Positions 9,643 to 17,485 of a stretch of DNA of 64,000 nt are shown here, piece after piece. Positions within the stretch are counted from its first letter, which is position 1; every line of letters begins with the position of its first letter. The stretch covers positions 1 through 64,000 of the forward strand of contig CAYQME010000007.1 in the NCBI GenBank assembly GCA_964418645.1. Reading direction: 5' to 3'. The notes under the pieces are model-generated. The model saw only the letters and a program-made list of their open reading frames with translations, did no database searches and had not been told where the DNA came from. The translations under genes and the position numbers were made by a program. Source of the DNA: JAADHG01 sp964418645 (GTDB taxonomy: Bacteria; Bacteroidota; Bacteroidia; Flavobacteriales; Flavobacteriaceae).

Positions 9643-10893
9643 ATGAAAAAATATTTCTATATCATACTTTTTTTACTAAGCCATTGTTTTTACGGACAGC
9701 AAAGGATTTTTAAAGGTAATCCAGATACAGCATTCGAAAATGCAAGAGAGTTGGCCTTTAATAAACAACGAAAGCAAGCTCAGGACACCTTATTGTTAAT
9801 TTTAACTAAGTATCCTAATTATCATGATATTCGTTCATTTTTAGCAAGTACGTATTCTTGGGATGGAGATTATAAAAAAGCTAAAAAAGAATTTGAATAT
9901 ATATTAAAAAAAGACTCAAACCGATTGGATACTTGGGAGGCAGCAATTAAAAATGAGCTCTGGAGCGAAGCCCCATTTAGCGCCTTGGAAATGGCTAATA
10001 ATGCCCTATTAATATTTCCTAAAAATCCAGATATTCTATACTTAAAGGCGAGTGCAGAAGACAGTGCAAATAATCAAGAAGAAGCTTTACTAACTCTTGA
10101 AAATTCATTAAAAGACAATCCTGACCACGAAAAAACTAGCGCATATAAAGCCAGCTTAATTGATAAACTTAGTTATAATAATATAGCATTCAAATCTTCA
10201 GTTGATGTTTATTCTGAGGTTTTTGATCCTATGCAGTTTTATTTATTAAAATACGTAAGACAAACAAAGTTTGGAAGTATTCATGCTAAAATTAATTTAA
10301 GCAGACGATTTCAGTCTAATGGTGCACAGTTTGAGGTTGATTTGTATCCTAGAATAGTTAAAGGGCTCTATGCGTATCTTAATTTTGGAGTTTCTAATTC
10401 ATTTCTATATCCAGATGTTAGATATGGAGCTGAATTATATAAATCTTTACCTAAAAGTTTTGAAGCTTCATTAGGCTTTAGAGGATTAAAATATAGTACA
10501 ACAACCACTATTTATACAGGATCCGTAGGATGGTATACTGGTAACAGTTATTGGTCTTTCCGTGCCTATGTTACTCCTGGAGAACCTAGTTCAAGTAAGT
10601 CAGGAACACTAAATTATAGAAAATACAGGAGTGACGCGAATAATTATTTTAGTATAGCTGCTGGCGCAGGTTTCTCTCCTGAAGTTTATATATTTGATTT
10701 TGGAGGAAATGAGGACTCTATTATAAGTTTGCAATCACAAAAACTAAATTTTGGCTATTATTTTACTTCAGCAAATAATAAAAATGCTTGGGGTTTTCAA
10801 ACTGGAGTATCACATCAAGAAATTAGTTTTGACCCAGGAAATTATTTTTGGATTTATTCATTTTCTTTATCTTGGCAGGTGAAATTTAGGTAA
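9643..10893 (+). CDS. YaiO-family TPR and beta-barrel outer membrane protein
   Basis: A 416-residue protein with a signal peptide (about 1-18, ends CFYGQ), a periplasmic TPR region (about 28-175) and a C-terminal membrane beta-barrel (about 185-416) rich in alternating aromatic/small residues and ending in W-Q-V-K-F-R. This is the layout of the YaiO family and, more loosely, of the exporters PgaA and BcsC, in which TPR repeats lead polymer to a barrel. It lies 18 bp behind the LtaS-like gene and shares its TPR module. I infer that it forms the outer membrane exit for the polymer made by the upstream synthase. The barrel seems small for a channel the size of BcsC, so a receptor or scaffold role remains possible. 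Confidence 0.82.
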   Translation: MKKYFYIILFLLSHCFYGQQRIFKGNPDTAFENARELAFNKQRKQAQDTLLLILTKYPNYHDIRSFLASTYSWDGDYKKAKKEFEYILKKDSNRLDTWEAAIKNELWSEAPFSALEMANNALLIFPKNPDILYLKASAEDSANNQEEALLTLENSLKDNPDHEKTSAYKASLIDKLSYNNIAFKSSVDVYSEVFDPMQFYLLKYVRQTKFGSIHAKINLSRRFQSNGAQFEVDLYPRIVKGLYAYLNFGVSNSFLYPDVRYGAELYKSLPKSFEASLGFRGLKYSTTTTIYTGSVGWYTGNSYWSFRAYVTPGEPSSSKSGTLNYRKYRSDANNYFSIAAGAGFSPEVYIFDFGGNEDSIISLQSQKLNFGYYFTSANNKNAWGFQTGVSHQEISFDPGNYFWIYSFSLSWQVKFR

Positions 10894-11093
10894 TCTTAAA
10901 AAAAATTCTTAAAGCGACATTTGGAGTTAAGCCTAATGATTTTTGTATTGTTTCTTCAACATTATCGTCTTTAATACGATAAAAATTATTGACTTTATTT
11001 AAAACATTCCATACTGATACTCCAAAATTAGCATGTTTTTTATGAAGAAGTAGTAATTTATTTATTGCTAACCCGACTAAAATAGTATTTATA
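10886..11093 (-). pseudogene. Remnant of a TonB-dependent receptor C-terminus
   Basis: On the minus strand there is an open frame of about 65 codons without a start, preceded by a stop at about 11096 and ended by TAA at 10886-10888. Its translation contains HANFGVSVWNVLNKVNNFYR and then SLGLTPNVALRIFF, the pattern seen in the last strands of TonB-dependent receptors (G-x-S-V-x-N-V ... LG-x-TPN-x-S-x-R-x-x-F), including the terminal aromatic residue. The rest of the receptor is missing. The relic overlaps the end of the YaiO-like gene by 8 bp and fills the gap before the next operon, so a deletion has probably removed the receptor body. A chance frame is unlikely given this match but no search was run. 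Confidence 0.6.
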
Positions 11094-11111
11094 AATTAAT
11101 CTATACTCAAA

Positions 11112-11489
11112 ATGCGAAAATGGATTATATTTTTAATACTCGTTATTATTGCTATTCTAAGCTATAATTATATCTATCATGACCATAGAGATATTAAAAG
11201 TGAACCCATAGAATATGCAATAAAAGCGGTAGATATTTTAAATGAATTTTCAGCTAATACAAGTGATGCTGAGCTCAAATATCTAAATAAAACCATTGCT
11301 GTGAGTGGTAAAGTCTCAGAATTAAAGAAAAAAAATGTCACTCTAAGAGGTAGAGTTTTTTGTCAATTTACGGAAGCTATTAAAACCCAAATCAAAAACA
11401 ACTCCCAAATCAAAATTAAAGGCCGCTTTATTGGTTATGATGATTTACTCGAACAAATTAAATTAGATCAATGCAATATTATTAATTAA
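11112..11489 (+). CDS. Membrane-anchored OB-fold protein (tRNA_anti-like family)
   Basis: A 125-residue protein with an N-terminal membrane anchor (about 3-22, WIIFLILVIIAILSYNYIY) and a soluble domain whose pattern (AVDILNEFSANTSDAELKYL, then IAVSGKVSEL ... VFCQF ... QIKIKGRFIGYDDLLEQIKL ... C-N-I) matches the OB-fold tRNA_anti-like family common in Bacteroidota. No nucleic acid binding is demonstrated for this family; the fold probably binds a ligand or protein on the periplasmic side. It begins the cluster with the cupredoxin gene 11 bp downstream, so it is likely co-transcribed with the envelope redox genes. Confidence 0.75.
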   Translation: MRKWIIFLILVIIAILSYNYIYHDHRDIKSEPIEYAIKAVDILNEFSANTSDAELKYLNKTIAVSGKVSELKKKNVTLRGRVFCQFTEAIKTQIKNNSQIKIKGRFIGYDDLLEQIKLDQCNIIN

Positions 11490-11500
11490 TACCTTTTATT

Positions 11501-12100
11501 ATGAAAACAAAATTACTAATTGTACTTTTCTTTGGAATATTAAGTGTTGAGGCACAAACAACTCACAACCTAGACTGGCATATTAATTTTTTAAGTCCAG
11601 CAACAGATTTAACTATTGAAATTGGAGATACTGTAACTTGGACTTGGACAGATATTTTTCCACATACTGTTCAAAATGCAGTTGGTAATTCAGTAGAAAC
11701 ATTTAATAGCGGCACATTAACTGGGAATGGTTCCACATTTTCATATACGTTTACTGTGGTGGGTGTTAATGATTATTTTTGTGGTATACATGGTGCCTTG
11801 AGCATGTCAGGAACTATTACTGTGCAAAACACGCTTGGAATTGATGATAATATTCTTAAAAAGTTTAGCATCCTAACTAACCCTGTAAACCAAGAATTAA
11901 ATATAAATATATCTCCTAGTATACTTCAAGGTGACGAAGAAATTATTATATATGATTTATTAGGAAAAAAAAGCATTACTAAAAAAATCGATAATAAGCA
12001 AAATATTATAATAGATGTGTCAGATTTAAGTAATGGATTATACATAATTACAATAGCATCTAAAAACATAAATATCTCAAAACGTTTTATTAAAAAATAG
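11501..12100 (+). CDS. Secreted cupredoxin (plastocyanin-like) with T9SS sorting domain
   Basis: A 199-residue protein with a signal peptide (about 1-19, ending VEAQ), a cupredoxin domain (about 22-110) and a T9SS type A sorting domain (about 118-199, ending SKRFIKK). The four type-1 copper ligands are in place: H55 in FPHTV, then C94, H97 and M102 in a C-x-x-H-x(4)-M loop. It should bind one copper and carry electrons, or bind copper, at the cell surface. It is followed by a DUF5777 barrel, a c-type cytochrome lipoprotein and YceI, which supports an envelope redox role. A copper-binding but not electron-carrying role is the alternative. Confidence 0.87.
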   Translation: MKTKLLIVLFFGILSVEAQTTHNLDWHINFLSPATDLTIEIGDTVTWTWTDIFPHTVQNAVGNSVETFNSGTLTGNGSTFSYTFTVVGVNDYFCGIHGALSMSGTITVQNTLGIDDNILKKFSILTNPVNQELNINISPSILQGDEEIIIYDLLGKKSITKKIDNKQNIIIDVSDLSNGLYIITIASKNINISKRFIKK

Positions 12101-12123
12101 AAGTTTATTTTAAACTATTCAAT

Positions 12124-12975
12124 ATGAAACACATATTAATAGGTATTCTTTTTTTAACTCCTTTTTTTATATTATCACAAGAGGATTTGCTCAATGAAAT
12201 TGATATTGATTCCTCTGTTAATTATGAAATTACGGCAACTTTTAAAGGCTTAAAGATTGTAAATTTTGAATCTACAAAGCTCGTTGCTAAAAAAGAATTA
12301 ACACTTATTATATCACATCGTTTTGGAAGCATAAAAAATGGTTTTGACACTTTTTTTGGGTTAGATGATGCTGTTACTCGCATCAATTTTGTATATGGCT
12401 TAAACCATTGGCTTAATATAGGTGCTTCTAGAAGTTCATTTCAAAAAATTTATGAAATGTCCTTTAAGTACCGGTTGATAAAGCAAGTTAAAAACGGATT
12501 CCCTTTTACTATTATTGGCTATAATTCAGTACTAGTGAACACGGCATTAGATAAAAATAATTTACCAAAACTAGAGTTTAAAAACCGTGTTGGTTATACA
12601 GTACAACTACTAATCTCAAGAAAAATTAACACCAACTTTTCAGTAGAAATTGCACCTACGTTTTTTCATGATAACTATGTTGTTATTGATGAGCAAAATA
12701 ATTCCCAATATGCTATTGGCATTGGTGGGCGTTATAAGTTAAGTAAGCATTGGTCTATAAATATTGATTATGGTCATCACTTTAATAGAGCACAAAATTC
12801 GCCTTTTAAAAACCCTTTATCTATAGGTTTTGACCTCGAAACTGGGGGTCACGTATTTCAAATGCATTTTACTAACGCACAATCCATGAATACTAATGGA
12901 TTTTTAGGTCAAGCTACTGGAGATTGGGGTGATGGTAACATTTATTTTGGTTTTAATTTAAGTCGAATATTCTAA
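12124..12975 (+). CDS. DUF5777 family outer membrane beta-barrel protein
   Basis: A 283-residue protein with a signal peptide (about 1-18, ending FILSQ) and a body of alternating strands with the pattern of DUF5777 barrels (LVAKKELTLIISHRFGSIKNG ... GLDDAVTRINFVYGLNHWLNIG). Family members are predicted outer membrane barrels of unknown role. It follows the cupredoxin gene by 23 bp and precedes the cytochrome lipoprotein by 9 bp, so the group is probably one transcript. The final residues (FGFNLSRIF) end in phenylalanine, as expected of a barrel recognised by the Bam machinery. Confidence 0.78.
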   Translation: MKHILIGILFLTPFFILSQEDLLNEIDIDSSVNYEITATFKGLKIVNFESTKLVAKKELTLIISHRFGSIKNGFDTFFGLDDAVTRINFVYGLNHWLNIGASRSSFQKIYEMSFKYRLIKQVKNGFPFTIIGYNSVLVNTALDKNNLPKLEFKNRVGYTVQLLISRKINTNFSVEIAPTFFHDNYVVIDEQNNSQYAIGIGGRYKLSKHWSINIDYGHHFNRAQNSPFKNPLSIGFDLETGGHVFQMHFTNAQSMNTNGFLGQATGDWGDGNIYFGFNLSRIF

Positions 12976-12984
12976 AAAAAAATT

Positions 12985-13347
12985 ATGAAAAAGATTTTCC
13001 TAGGCGTTATATGGTTATCTCTTATCTTTACTAGTTGTGCATATGACAGTGAAAGTGATTTAATAGATACAACCGAATTGCCAAATATGGTTACATATAA
13101 CAATCATATTAAAGAGATAATAGATAATAACTGTTTAGGGTGTCATATTAACCCTCCAATTAACGATGCGCCAATGCCATTACTAACTTATGATAATGTG
13201 AAAGAAGCCGTTGAAAACAGAGGATTGTTAATTCGTATATCTTCTCAAGATTTAGGGTTTTTAATGCCTTTTGGAGGACCACGTTTGCCTCAAAATTTAA
13301 TCGATATTATTATTAAATGGGAAGCAGATGGCTTTTTAGAAGAATAG
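12985..13347 (+). CDS. c-type cytochrome lipoprotein
   Basis: A 120-residue lipoprotein: signal with lipobox FTSC and Cys18 as the lipid-modified residue, then a single heme-binding motif C50-L-G-C53-H54. M64 in DAPMPL or the methionine in FLMPFGG could be the distal ligand. The spacing and length are those of a mono-heme cytochrome c lipoprotein found in Bacteroidota. It should carry electrons at the envelope, probably together with the cupredoxin encoded two genes upstream. It starts 9 bp after the DUF5777 gene and is followed 7 bp later by the YceI gene. Confidence 0.85.
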   Translation: MKKIFLGVIWLSLIFTSCAYDSESDLIDTTELPNMVTYNNHIKEIIDNNCLGCHINPPINDAPMPLLTYDNVKEAVENRGLLIRISSQDLGFLMPFGGPRLPQNLIDIIIKWEADGFLEE

Positions 13348-13354
13348 GAACAGT

Positions 13355-13900
13355 ATGAAGAAAATAATTTATATAATACTGTTAGTTGGGGTAGCTGTAT
13401 CTGCACAAGGGAAATACTTAACCAGAGTAGGAACTGTCCAGTTTAAAGCTTCTCTAGCGTCCTTTGAAAAAGTTGAAGCCCTAAATAACTCTGTAAGTGC
13501 AATTTTAAGCACTAATACTGGGGATTTTGTTGCTTTAGCTTTAATTAAAGGATTTCGGTTTAAAAATGCATTAATGGAAGAGCATTTTAACGAAAACTAT
13601 GCAGAATCTGATCAATATCCAAAAGCCATATTTAAAGGAAAAGTCTTGGAATTTTCAATGGAGACTTTAACTTCATCCAAAAATACTTTCAACTTAGTTG
13701 GAGATTTGAGTTTCCATGGTAAAACTAAGGCACTTGATATAATATTATTAAATATTACTATACTTGGAGATACTATTACTATTTCTGGTGAATTTATAGC
13801 TAGCGCATCCGATTTTGATATTAAAATTCCTAAAATTGTTAGACATAAAGTTTCTGAAAAAGTTAAAATTTACTTTGAATTTGAGCTTATAAAGAGATAA
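13355..13900 (+). CDS. YceI-family periplasmic lipocalin-like protein
   Basis: A 181-residue protein with a short signal peptide (about 1-18, ending VSAQG) and a YceI-like beta-barrel: the motif block FRFKNALMEEHFNENYAESD followed by YPKAIFKG, then the later strands LVGDLSFHGKTKALDI. YceI proteins are lipocalin-like and bind isoprenoids or other amphiphiles; in several bacteria they accompany cytochromes. It is the last gene of the cupredoxin-DUF5777-cytochrome cluster. A quinone or isoprenoid ligand is an inference from the family and from the neighbours. Confidence 0.85.
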   Translation: MKKIIYIILLVGVAVSAQGKYLTRVGTVQFKASLASFEKVEALNNSVSAILSTNTGDFVALALIKGFRFKNALMEEHFNENYAESDQYPKAIFKGKVLEFSMETLTSSKNTFNLVGDLSFHGKTKALDIILLNITILGDTITISGEFIASASDFDIKIPKIVRHKVSEKVKIYFEFELIKR

Positions 13901-14024
13901 TAATTTTTTAAAAGAAGGAGCTCATGCAATCTAACTTGATTTTTAACAGTATCAAAGAGGCAAATCTCAATCTATCTATCATTATTATTTTCAAAAAAAA
14001 ACTCTGCAAAGTTTCTTATTATTA

Positions 14025-14056
14025 TTTGCAAACACAACTCATAAAATGTACATTCG
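14025..14056 (+). promoter_or_regulatory. Bacteroidota-type promoter for the DUF5679 gene
   Basis: TTTG at 14025-14028, then 20 bp, then TACATTCG at 14049-14056. This fits the Bacteroidota pattern TTTG-N19/20-TAnnTTTG with one mismatch (TTCG for TTTG). It lies 39 bp before the ATG of the small zinc-ribbon gene. Confidence 0.45.
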
Positions 14057-14094
14057 TATAATTAATACTTAATTTAAATAAAAACTTTAAAATT

Positions 14095-14238
14095 ATGGAA
14101 GGATATTGTGTAAAATGTAAATCTAAAAAAGAGATTCAAGGTGGTGCTGAAGTTACAATGAAAAATGGAAGAAAAGCCATGAAAGGTAAATGCCCAACTT
14201 GTGGAACAGGAATGTTTCGTATATTAGGTAAAGCATAG
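14095..14238 (+). CDS. DUF5679-like zinc-ribbon microprotein
   Basis: A 47-residue protein too short for routine gene length filters. It has two CxxC knuckles: C-V-K-C near the N-terminus and C-P-T-C near the C-terminus, separated by a basic stretch, and ends in FRILGKA. This is the DUF5679 pattern, a tiny zinc ribbon widespread in bacteria and archaea, sometimes annotated as a ribosome-associated or DNA-binding protein without proof. Its own promoter-like site lies at 14025-14056 and a strong hairpin follows at 14284, so it is probably monocistronic and well expressed. Confidence 0.82.
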   Translation: MEGYCVKCKSKKEIQGGAEVTMKNGRKAMKGKCPTCGTGMFRILGKA

Positions 14239-14283
14239 TTAGTTAATCTTTTAACAGGTTTCTACTTCTTAAATAATAATTTT

Positions 14284-14340
14284 CATATAATCAGATTGAA
14301 TTATCCTTTCTGATTATATGGGTATTGTTATTTTTTTTTA
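14284..14340 (+). terminator. Intrinsic terminator after the DUF5679 gene
   Basis: A perfect 11-bp inverted repeat, CATATAATCAG (14284-14294) and CTGATTATATG (14310-14320), is followed by a T-rich tract from about 14324 with nine consecutive T after 14330. This is a plus-strand intrinsic terminator. Confidence 0.6.
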
Positions 14341-14377
14341 TTTAAATGATTTTGAATTATCTAATAAATTAAAATTT

Positions 14378-14999
14378 ATGAACAAGTTTTTTTTACTACA
14401 ACTTCATTTCATTTTTTATTTTATCAGCAAATGTTTCTTGTAAAAGCAATACAAAAGATATAAAAGCTCATAAGGAAAAGGTCGGAACTTATAGAAAACA
14501 AAAGGATGCTGACTACAAGATTCCTGAAAAGACAATGCTAACTCCTGAGTTGATGAAAGATTTTGAAGGACTAAAATATTTTCCTATAGATTATAAATAT
14601 CATGTAAAAGCTCAATTAACGAGGCTAGAAGACCTTCCAAAAATTAAAATAAAAAACATCAACTGGTAAAGTTTCTGATTATGTAATATATGGTAAGTTA
14701 TCATTTAATGTTGATAATAAACCTTACGAATTAAGTGTGTATCTAAGCGAAAGATTAGTTGGTTCCAATATAAAAAAAGGAGTTCTTTTTGTGCCATTTA
14801 CAGACCAAACATCTGGTGAAGAAACTTATGGTGGTGGACGATATATTGTACTGGATATTCCTGAAGGAAACGAATTAGTTGTAGATTTTAATATGGCTTA
14901 CAACCCCTTCTGTGTTTATAGTCCAGATCATTCATGTCCTATTCCGCCTTTAGAAAAGACCTTTCTGTAAAGATTCTTTCCGGTGAAATGATGTATTAA
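14378..14999 (+). pseudogene. DUF1684 lipoprotein gene with three frameshifts
   Basis: Three adjoining frames together encode one DUF1684 protein. The N-terminus begins at ATG 14378; the lipobox-bearing frame (LSANVSC) is in another frame from about 14420; that frame stops at 14668 just before the expected strand, which resumes in a third frame (TSTGKVSDYVIYGKLSF) at about 14660; the conserved end (YNPFCVYSPDHSCPIPPLEK) runs into a stop at 14970 and the last residues VKILSGEMMY lie in yet another frame ending at 14999. Two shifts fall near A or T runs. The family is a putative periplasmic lipoprotein of unknown role. Real decay is likelier than read errors, since neighbouring genes are intact, but homopolymer errors cannot be excluded. 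Confidence 0.75.
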
Positions 15000-15034
15000 T
15001 TAGTACTTACTCAACTTTCTCACCTTCAGAAATA

Positions 15035-15718
15035 TTATTCAGGTGCATTTAAAAATTCAATGATTAAGCTTATAAGTTCATTCTTATAACCTGATTTAAA
15101 CATGTGTTGTGCATGGTATGATCCTGGATATACTTTAAGTTCTTTAGGATGAGTTGATTCATTATATATTGTATTAACTCGCTTAAATAAACCTTCGTCT
15201 TTAGATACTATAAGGAGTTTTTTTATTGATGTGCTTGTAATTCCAGAACCTCCAGCTGGAGCCAGCAAGATTACTTTTTTAATAACACTATCAGTTTTAG
15301 TGCCCAAGGCACTTAACACAGCTGCGCCTCCCATACTACCTCCAACAATTGCAATACTATTAAATCCTTTGCTTTTTAAATAATCAATAGCTCCTAATAT
15401 ATCTAGCGATTTCTTATTAGTAGTTCCTTTTTTACTGTTGCCATAACCTCTAAAATCTATTGAAAGCGAAGAAATGCCTTTACGTTGTAATTTTTCAGCT
15501 AAAAAATACCAGCTTTCTTTGTTAAAAATAGCACCATGGGCAAAAATTACAACAAGATTGCCATCTGTTCCTTTAAAAAACGAGGCTTCAATAACACTAT
15601 TATCTTCTGTTGGATAAGTTATTAATTCAAAATCATTTGAAGTAGCCATAACAGGTTGTATATTAAAATTCATTAAGAAAAGACTGAAAAATAAAAGAAC
15701 TATGTACTTGTTTATCAT
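15035..15718 (-). CDS. Secreted alpha/beta hydrolase
   Basis: A 227-residue protein with a signal peptide (about 1-25, ending VMATS) and a compact alpha/beta hydrolase domain. The nucleophile elbow is G-G-S128-M-G-G; H61-G in the strand-3 loop forms the oxyanion region; likely acid D173 (SKDEGLF) and catalytic H202 (PGSYHAQHMF) complete the triad. The size and lack of a cap domain resemble dienelactone-hydrolase-like esterases. The substrate is unknown. The gene runs opposite to the DUF1684 pseudogene, ending 35 bp from it, and is not obviously in an operon with the ABC gene, whose stop is 69 bp upstream of its start. Confidence 0.85.
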   Translation of the reverse strand: MINKYIVLLFFSLFLMNFNIQPVMATSNDFELITYPTEDNSVIEASFFKGTDGNLVVIFAHGAIFNKESWYFLAEKLQRKGISSLSIDFRGYGNSKKGTTNKKSLDILGAIDYLKSKGFNSIAIVGGSMGGAAVLSALGTKTDSVIKKVILLAPAGGSGITSTSIKKLLIVSKDEGLFKRVNTIYNESTHPKELKVYPGSYHAQHMFKSGYKNELISLIIEFLNAPE

Positions 15719-15787
15719 TTTAATAATATTAAAACAGAGTGTAATATTGTATAAAACTAAAGTTATTTTGGCAGAAACTATATAAAA

Positions 15788-17485
15788 CTAATCTCCCTTT
15801 TCAAATATTTTATTATTAATTGTATAAAAATGATCAATATTCAGATTCAGCGGGAAACTATTATCAATAATAATGATGGATTTATTTTTTCTTAAATCGT
15901 TTAAAAGCTGAGTTATAAATGTAATAGTTCTAGGGTTTAAATCTTTAAATGGTTTATCTATAATCAGATAATGCTTATTTGTTAAAATAGCTCGGCAATA
16001 CATCAATATTTTTTTCTGTCCACGGGTTAAATTATTACCTAAATCGCCAATAGTATCGTGCAAATCTAGCTTGTTTTGGTCGTCTTCAAATTGTTGCATT
16101 GACTGTAATAGGTCTGAAGCTTTTTGTTCTTTCTCTTTTTTTCTACTATATACAATGGCTTCATAAACTGTTTTCCCATATAAAGGAAAAGCATCTGAAA
16201 TTACGGAAAAGTTCTTTCTAATGGTTTTTTCTGATAGATTTTTGTAGTTGTATTTACCAAAAGTTATGGTGCCACTTGTAGGCGAATATATTTTAAGTAA
16301 GAGATTAATTAGTGTGTTTTTGCCAGCCCCTGAATCTCCTAAAATTAACGTTATGGTTCTTGGTAATAGTTTAATATCAGCTTCGTCAAAAACAAAACTA
16401 CCACCAGATTCATATTTAAAGGATATATTTTTGAACGCTATTGTACTTCCTGAAAGACTAATATTTTCGAATGGTAAACTGTTTTCAGCTTCAAGAGAAA
16501 AGATTCGGAGTAATTTTTCAAATGAAATATTTCCTAATTTCCAAATAATACTTACTCTTAAGGTACGTCTTAAAATGGGAAGAAATGAGATAATTAATAG
16601 GATTAAAATTAATAAAGAAGACGCATTAAAAGAAGCATCATGATTTGTTTTTAAATAATAGACATACCACATTAACAACCCAATCATTAAGTATGTTAGA
16701 AACGGAATGATAGATTGAATTAGACCAACCACTTTTTGATATTTTTTCCCAACGGCATATAATTTTTCAGAGCGTTTTATATATCTTTTTTCTTCAGGGG
16801 TATATTTATTAAATGCTTTTATGGATAGAATGGCTCTTAAACGTGTGTTTACAAAAGTTAACATTCCAGAGCGTTGATTTCTTCTATTTACCGATATAGT
16901 ATATAAAATGTTATTTATAAAAAACAGAATGAAAATTGAAAAACCAATTGATATTGCAGCAATTGCACCTAATTTAATATCGATATATGCTATAGTAATA
17001 AGTAAAAATACAATTAAGATAAGGTCTTGAGAGAACCGAAATAATCCTCTTGTTACATAGTTTTGAATACTTTTTAAATCGCCACTATATCTTAATAAAT
17101 ATTTTCCAATACCTTTTTCATCGTAAACAGAATTACTTATTTGAAGTTGGTGCTTAAAAAGATCTTCCCGAAGTGTTTTTGCAAATTTTTCTCCTATAAT
17201 AGCAACATAGTATTTGTTTATATATTCAAAAACAAATCGAAAGAAAATAAGCCCAATAAAAAATAAGAGGAATGTTGTAAAATCTTTTGTATTAATAAGA
17301 GGCATATCTCTCAACAACTTTAATCGATGTGAGGAAAACCCAAAATTAAACTCATAAAATCGTCCAAGACTTATAGGCACTAATAATGTAAAAACATTAT
17401 AACACAATCCACTTAAAAAAGCAACTACTACTAGAAGTTTGTTTTGTACTATAAAACTAACTATTAACTGCCATTTTGTTTTCAA
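15788..17485 (-). CDS. ABC exporter-type transporter with degenerate ATPase motifs
   Basis: A 565-residue half-transporter: a six-helix membrane domain (about 1-320) then a nucleotide-binding domain (about 345-565). Nearly every ATPase motif is altered. Walker A is G383-DSGAGKNT391, with N390 where Ser/Thr is expected; the Q-loop glutamine position is D431; the signature is LTRGQ (486-490) rather than LSGGQ; Walker B reads LIID510-K511, lacking the catalytic glutamate; the H-loop histidine position is D541. The protein is otherwise full length, so it is not a simple decaying gene. It may be a pseudo-ATPase that needs the overlapping P-loop gene product (start codons overlap by 29 bp) or a regulatory half of a heterodimer. 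Substrate unknown. Confidence 0.85.
   Translation of the reverse strand: MKTKWQLIVSFIVQNKLLVVVAFLSGLCYNVFTLLVPISLGRFYEFNFGFSSHRLKLLRDMPLINTKDFTTFLLFFIGLIFFRFVFEYINKYYVAIIGEKFAKTLREDLFKHQLQISNSVYDEKGIGKYLLRYSGDLKSIQNYVTRGLFRFSQDLILIVFLLITIAYIDIKLGAIAAISIGFSIFILFFINNILYTISVNRRNQRSGMLTFVNTRLRAILSIKAFNKYTPEEKRYIKRSEKLYAVGKKYQKVVGLIQSIIPFLTYLMIGLLMWYVYYLKTNHDASFNASSLLILILLIISFLPILRRTLRVSIIWKLGNISFEKLLRIFSLEAENSLPFENISLSGSTIAFKNISFKYESGGSFVFDEADIKLLPRTITLILGDSGAGKNTLINLLLKIYSPTSGTITFGKYNYKNLSEKTIRKNFSVISDAFPLYGKTVYEAIVYSRKKEKEQKASDLLQSMQQFEDDQNKLDLHDTIGDLGNNLTRGQKKILMYCRAILTNKHYLIIDKPFKDLNPRTITFITQLLNDLRKNKSIIIIDNSFPLNLNIDHFYTINNKIFEKGD

Noticed and set aside
16248..16643. Plus-strand open frame opposite the ABC gene
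   Set aside because: No start context or domain; it lies inside the ABC coding region whose frame is clear.
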